A stretch of DNA of 18,794 bases from Bacteroidales bacterium (GTDB lineage Bacteria > Bacteroidota > Bacteroidia > Bacteroidales > WCHB1-69). The stretch is from positions 1-18,794 of the forward strand of contig JAGCRI010000163.1 of NCBI GenBank assembly GCA_017964755.1, written 5' to 3'. Below are positions 15,868-18,794 of this stretch, piece by piece. The number at the start of each line of letters is the position of its first letter. The stretch's first letter is position 1. The notes below the pieces were generated by a model that made no database searches, was not told the origin of the DNA, and saw only the letters and a list, made by a program, of their open reading frames with translations. The translations under genes and the position numbers were made by a program.

Positions 15868-18794
15868 ATGAAAAAAATAATTTCCTTTTTATTGTCCCTG
15901 TTTTTTGTGCAGCTGCTTCAGGCGGCGCCGGTTGATTCTGCGGAGGCGGCAAAAATCGCACAGAATTTCTATAAGCAGAATAATGCTGTCAGTGTCGTGA
16001 ACGGTGTGCCCTTGCGGGAGGCAAAGCCGGATAAAAATTTCCGGAACATTACGTCTGCCACAACTTTCAGGAATTTTTACATTTTCAATGCCGATGACGG
16101 CGGTTTTGTGATAGTCTCGGCTGATGACCGTGCGGTGCCTGTACTCGGCTATTCTGACAATGGTTTTATAAATGTTGACAGTTTGCCTGATAATTTCAGA
16201 TGGTGGCTTGGCGAGTATGAGCGTGAGATTGCCTATGCCATTGAAAATGATGTGATTGCAGATGAAGAGACCAAGGAAGAGTGGGCGGCGTTGCGCGCGG
16301 GCCAATCCCTCCCGATTAGAAACACGCAGAGTGTTTCCCCACTTATTCAAACAAAATGGTCTCAAAATCCATATTATAATATGGCATGTCCTCAAGACAA
16401 TAATGGGAATTATGCTGTTACAGGCTGTGTGGCAACTGCTATGGCTCAGATTATGAAATATTGGGAATATCCTGCAATGGGCAACGGAAGCCATTTTTAT
16501 GTTGACGATGACTTTGGCCCGCAATATACGAATTTTGAGACCAATCTCTTTTGGAACAATATGCCGAATAGTCTTGATGCTTCAAGTTCTATCATGCAAA
16601 TATTTTCAGTGGCAAAACTTATGCGGCTTTGTGGTGTTAGCGTTGATATGAATTATGGTGTTAATGGCAGTGGTGCTGTGCCAATGAAAGTTCCAAATGC
16701 GTTGGTTAATAATTTTGATTATTCGTCTAATGCTACATTTGCAATGAAAGATGATTACACTAATACCACTTGGAAGAATATCTTAAAGAATGAGCTGAAT
16801 AGTGGGCGTCCTATTTTATATGCAGGGACTGATCCTAATTCAGGCGGTCATGCTTTTGTCTGTGATGGGTTCGACAATAGTAATAAATTCCATTTTAATT
16901 GGGGCTGGGCTGGTAATGCTGACGGTTATTATTTTTTAAGTGCATTAGCGCCTGGTGATAATTATACTACTAATCAACAAGCGGTTATCGGCATAGAGCC
17001 GGCGCACCCTGTGGCTCAACCTGCTTATGATTTGGTTATGAACTCAACTCTTTCAACAGATGCTTCCACATATAGCTTTGGTGAGGATGTTATTGCTACA
17101 TCTTCCATAAAAAACAGTGGTACAGGAACTTTTAGCGGGTATATTAAGATAATGTTATGCGATATGTCGGATAATATTGTCGATTATAGATTGAATTATG
17201 TTACAATACCTGCAAATGGTGTGAAGACCAATTCGGTAACATTTTATGGATATGCTCCGCTTGTACCGGGGGAATATTACATAACTGCATTATCCATGAC
17301 CGATAAAGATGATATTAACACAATGCAACTTGTGAGGGACGATGCTTCCCACCAGAATTTTGCATTGATTGAGGTACAATATGGAACTTCTATAGAAGCG
17401 TATTCCACATTTTCAACTTCTGTACTTTATGCAGGGCAGACTGCCACTGTCAGTGTGAAGCTGAAGAATGATGATAACAGCGCTTTTACCGGCACCGTGG
17501 CTCTCGCTATTGCTGATTTATCCGGGAATATTGAACAATATATAGGACAAAAAAGTATTTCAAATTTGTCAGCGAATGGTACTTATACTTTAAGTTTGAG
17601 CAGTACATTGTCGGTAACAGCAGGGGAACATTTTCTTATGCTTATATTCAAGCCTTCAGGTTCATCAAGTTGGTATTATGCAGGAAGTTCGTATTATTCC
17701 AATCCTGTACGCATTTATGTGCAAGGGCAGCCTTCGCCTGATATGTATGAGGCGGACAATAGTGTTGCTACAGCATATAATCTTGGCACTATGAGTTTGG
17801 ATTATGAGTGTTTTGATATTGATGCCAATTTTCATAATTCATCTGATAAAGATTACTATAAAATATCGTTGCCTACAGGTTACGAATATGAATTTAAAGC
17901 AGCAATTTACGATAGTTATAATATAGGGAGCAGTATGTTTTCGGTTGATGGGGTATTTGCTGTTTCTAAAGATGGTGTTAATTGGTCGAATGATTATGAT
18001 AATATTTTAGACTCACTAACTGTTTTGGGAGACAGTGTTTTATATTTCAGGGTTTTGCCATATACATCTGGTGATATTGGAACATATAGGATGACTATTA
18101 ATGTTTTCCGGTGGGAGACAATTTTGCCAGACAAATATGAAGAGAACGATTCTGAGATGTCAGCATATACACTTGCCACGGTCAATTCTGCTTCACAAAC
18201 AATTACTGCGGATGCCAATTTCCATATCGAGAGCGATGAGGACTTCTATAAAATAATATTGCCTGCCGGATATGATTATAAGGTGAATGCCATTATCTAT
18301 ACAAGTTATAACAGCACAACTTACACGGCTGATGCAAAGTTTGCGACATCTACAGACGGCGTATCATGGTCGAACAATTACGGTACGCAAATGCCTGAAA
18401 TGTCGCTTTCTGGCAGCGCAGTCCTCTTTTTCAGAGTTCTGCCATATACAATCGGCGAATTGGGCACCTACCAACTGAAAATTCAGGTGCAGAGGACACA
18501 ATCAACCCCGTCTATCAACCCGGACCAATATGAAAACAATAACTCGGTGGCAACGGCATATACTCTCACAACTGTAAACAACAATTCCGCACAGGTTTCG
18601 GCGGTGGCGAATTTCCACGTGTCAAATGATGTGGATTTCTATAAGGTGGTTCTGCCGGTAGGATATGAATATACTGTCAATGCGACACTTTCTGCTAGTG
18701 CGTCAAGCCACCAACAAAAGCATGCTTTAAGCACTAATGAAATTCCTTTAAACCAAATCCTTTACGGACCTCCTGGAACAGGAAAGACTTATAG
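15868..18794 (+). CDS. Second C10 (streptopain-like) peptidase, fused in frame to an AAA+/McrB-like start (3' partial)
   Basis: ATG 15868 opens a frame that stays open to the right edge (975 codons plus 2 nt). It has a signal peptide (about 1-19), a prodomain nearly identical to that of the upstream gene, and a catalytic domain with Cys187 in VTGCVATAMAQIMKYW and His328 in SGGHAFVCDG, then FHFNWGWAG, so all expected catalytic residues are present. Ig-like regions follow, then PPC-like repeats starting at about 623 (PDMYEADN), 754 (PDKYEEND) and 885 (PDQYENNN). The third repeat follows its family only to about residue 947 (VNATLSASASS). After that the sequence is unrelated and reaches a Walker A motif at 964-975. 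The T9SS sorting domain that ends the paralogue is not reached. Up to 947 this is a secreted protease; whether the fusion is real is open. Confidence 0.85.
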   Translation, partial: MKKIISFLLSLFFVQLLQAAPVDSAEAAKIAQNFYKQNNAVSVVNGVPLREAKPDKNFRNITSATTFRNFYIFNADDGGFVIVSADDRAVPVLGYSDNGFINVDSLPDNFRWWLGEYEREIAYAIENDVIADEETKEEWAALRAGQSLPIRNTQSVSPLIQTKWSQNPYYNMACPQDNNGNYAVTGCVATAMAQIMKYWEYPAMGNGSHFYVDDDFGPQYTNFETNLFWNNMPNSLDASSSIMQIFSVAKLMRLCGVSVDMNYGVNGSGAVPMKVPNALVNNFDYSSNATFAMKDDYTNTTWKNILKNELNSGRPILYAGTDPNSGGHAFVCDGFDNSNKFHFNWGWAGNADGYYFLSALAPGDNYTTNQQAVIGIEPAHPVAQPAYDLVMNSTLSTDASTYSFGEDVIATSSIKNSGTGTFSGYIKIMLCDMSDNIVDYRLNYVTIPANGVKTNSVTFYGYAPLVPGEYYITALSMTDKDDINTMQLVRDDASHQNFALIEVQYGTSIEAYSTFSTSVLYAGQTATVSVKLKNDDNSAFTGTVALAIADLSGNIEQYIGQKSISNLSANGTYTLSLSSTLSVTAGEHFLMLIFKPSGSSSWYYAGSSYYSNPVRIYVQGQPSPDMYEADNSVATAYNLGTMSLDYECFDIDANFHNSSDKDYYKISLPTGYEYEFKAAIYDSYNIGSSMFSVDGVFAVSKDGVNWSNDYDNILDSLTVLGDSVLYFRVLPYTSGDIGTYRMTINVFRWETILPDKYEENDSEMSAYTLATVNSASQTITADANFHIESDEDFYKIILPAGYDYKVNAIIYTSYNSTTYTADAKFATSTDGVSWSNNYGTQMPEMSLSGSAVLFFRVLPYTIGELGTYQLKIQVQRTQSTPSINPDQYENNNSVATAYTLTTVNNNSAQVSAVANFHVSNDVDFYKVVLPVGYEYTVNATLSASASSHQQKHALSTNEIPLNQILYGPPGTGKTY
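18709..18794 (+). other. McrB-type AAA+ ATPase fragment (Walker A) joined to the C10 gene
   Basis: Read in the frame of the C10 gene, residues 948-975 include NQILYGPPGTGKTY, the Walker A region usual in McrB-like AAA+ GTPases/ATPases of McrBC-type restriction systems. None of the PPC repeats has anything similar. No in-frame ATG, GTG or TTG lies between the end of the PPC homology and the motif, so no independent start is visible. The window stops right after the motif, so Walker B and the McrB signature cannot be checked. Confidence 0.7.

Noticed and set aside
15889..16524. Minus-strand open frame of 211 codons (a similar one of 152 codons at 12771-13229)
   Set aside because: Both are antisense to the same conserved prodomain of the two C10 paralogues, so their likeness to each other follows from the coding strand.

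Overview
The window looks like a chromosomal piece of a Bacteroidota genome, most likely Bacteroidales. The grounds are: two families of secreted cysteine peptidase typical of that phylum (C25 gingipain-like and C10 streptopain-like), two of them with a C-terminal YPNP...G.Y.....G type A sorting domain of the type IX secretion system (T9SS); a Fibrobacter-type 'major paralogous domain' surface protein; an exbB-X-exbD-exbD operon; and promoters of the Bacteroidota TAnnTTTG type. All convincing genes are on the + strand.

Layout. (1) 2-4570: the 3' part of a very large secreted or surface protein, with its N terminus outside the window. It has a repeat-rich stalk with regularly spaced cysteine pairs, then fibronectin-III/PKD-like beta domains, then a duplicated PKD plus Fib_succ_major module. 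(2) 4571-5021: a gene-free spacer with a strong palindrome, a hairpin followed by a T tract (terminator), a third small hairpin and a promoter. (3) 5022-5109: tRNA-Ser(GGA). (4) 5168-8090: a proton-channel operon with ExbB/TolQ, an unrecognised four-helix membrane protein and two ExbD/TolR proteins, closed by a terminator. (5) 8185-12613: a C25 peptidase with T9SS sorting domain, a YbaK/ProX-type aminoacyl-tRNA deacylase 4 nt later, and a soluble orphan histidine kinase. (6) 12741 to the end: two tandem C10 peptidase paralogues. The first is complete with a T9SS sorting domain. The second is open to the right edge and is missing from a simple complete-ORF scan because no stop codon lies in the window.

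The most striking feature is the right edge. In the middle of its third PPC-like repeat, the second C10 gene switches in frame, with no stop and no new start codon, to a sequence ending in a textbook McrB/AAA+ Walker A motif (ILYGPPGTGKTY). An exported protease joined to a cytoplasmic ATPase of a restriction-type family is either a new fusion or recombination scar at the border of a defence locus, or an assembly chimera. The window ends too soon to tell.

How the genes relate: the ExbB/ExbD unit would supply proton-motive energy to outer-membrane transport. The C25 and C10 enzymes are exported proteases, two of them visibly T9SS cargo. The tRNA, the deacylase and the kinase are housekeeping or regulatory genes with no visible functional link to the proteases beyond position.
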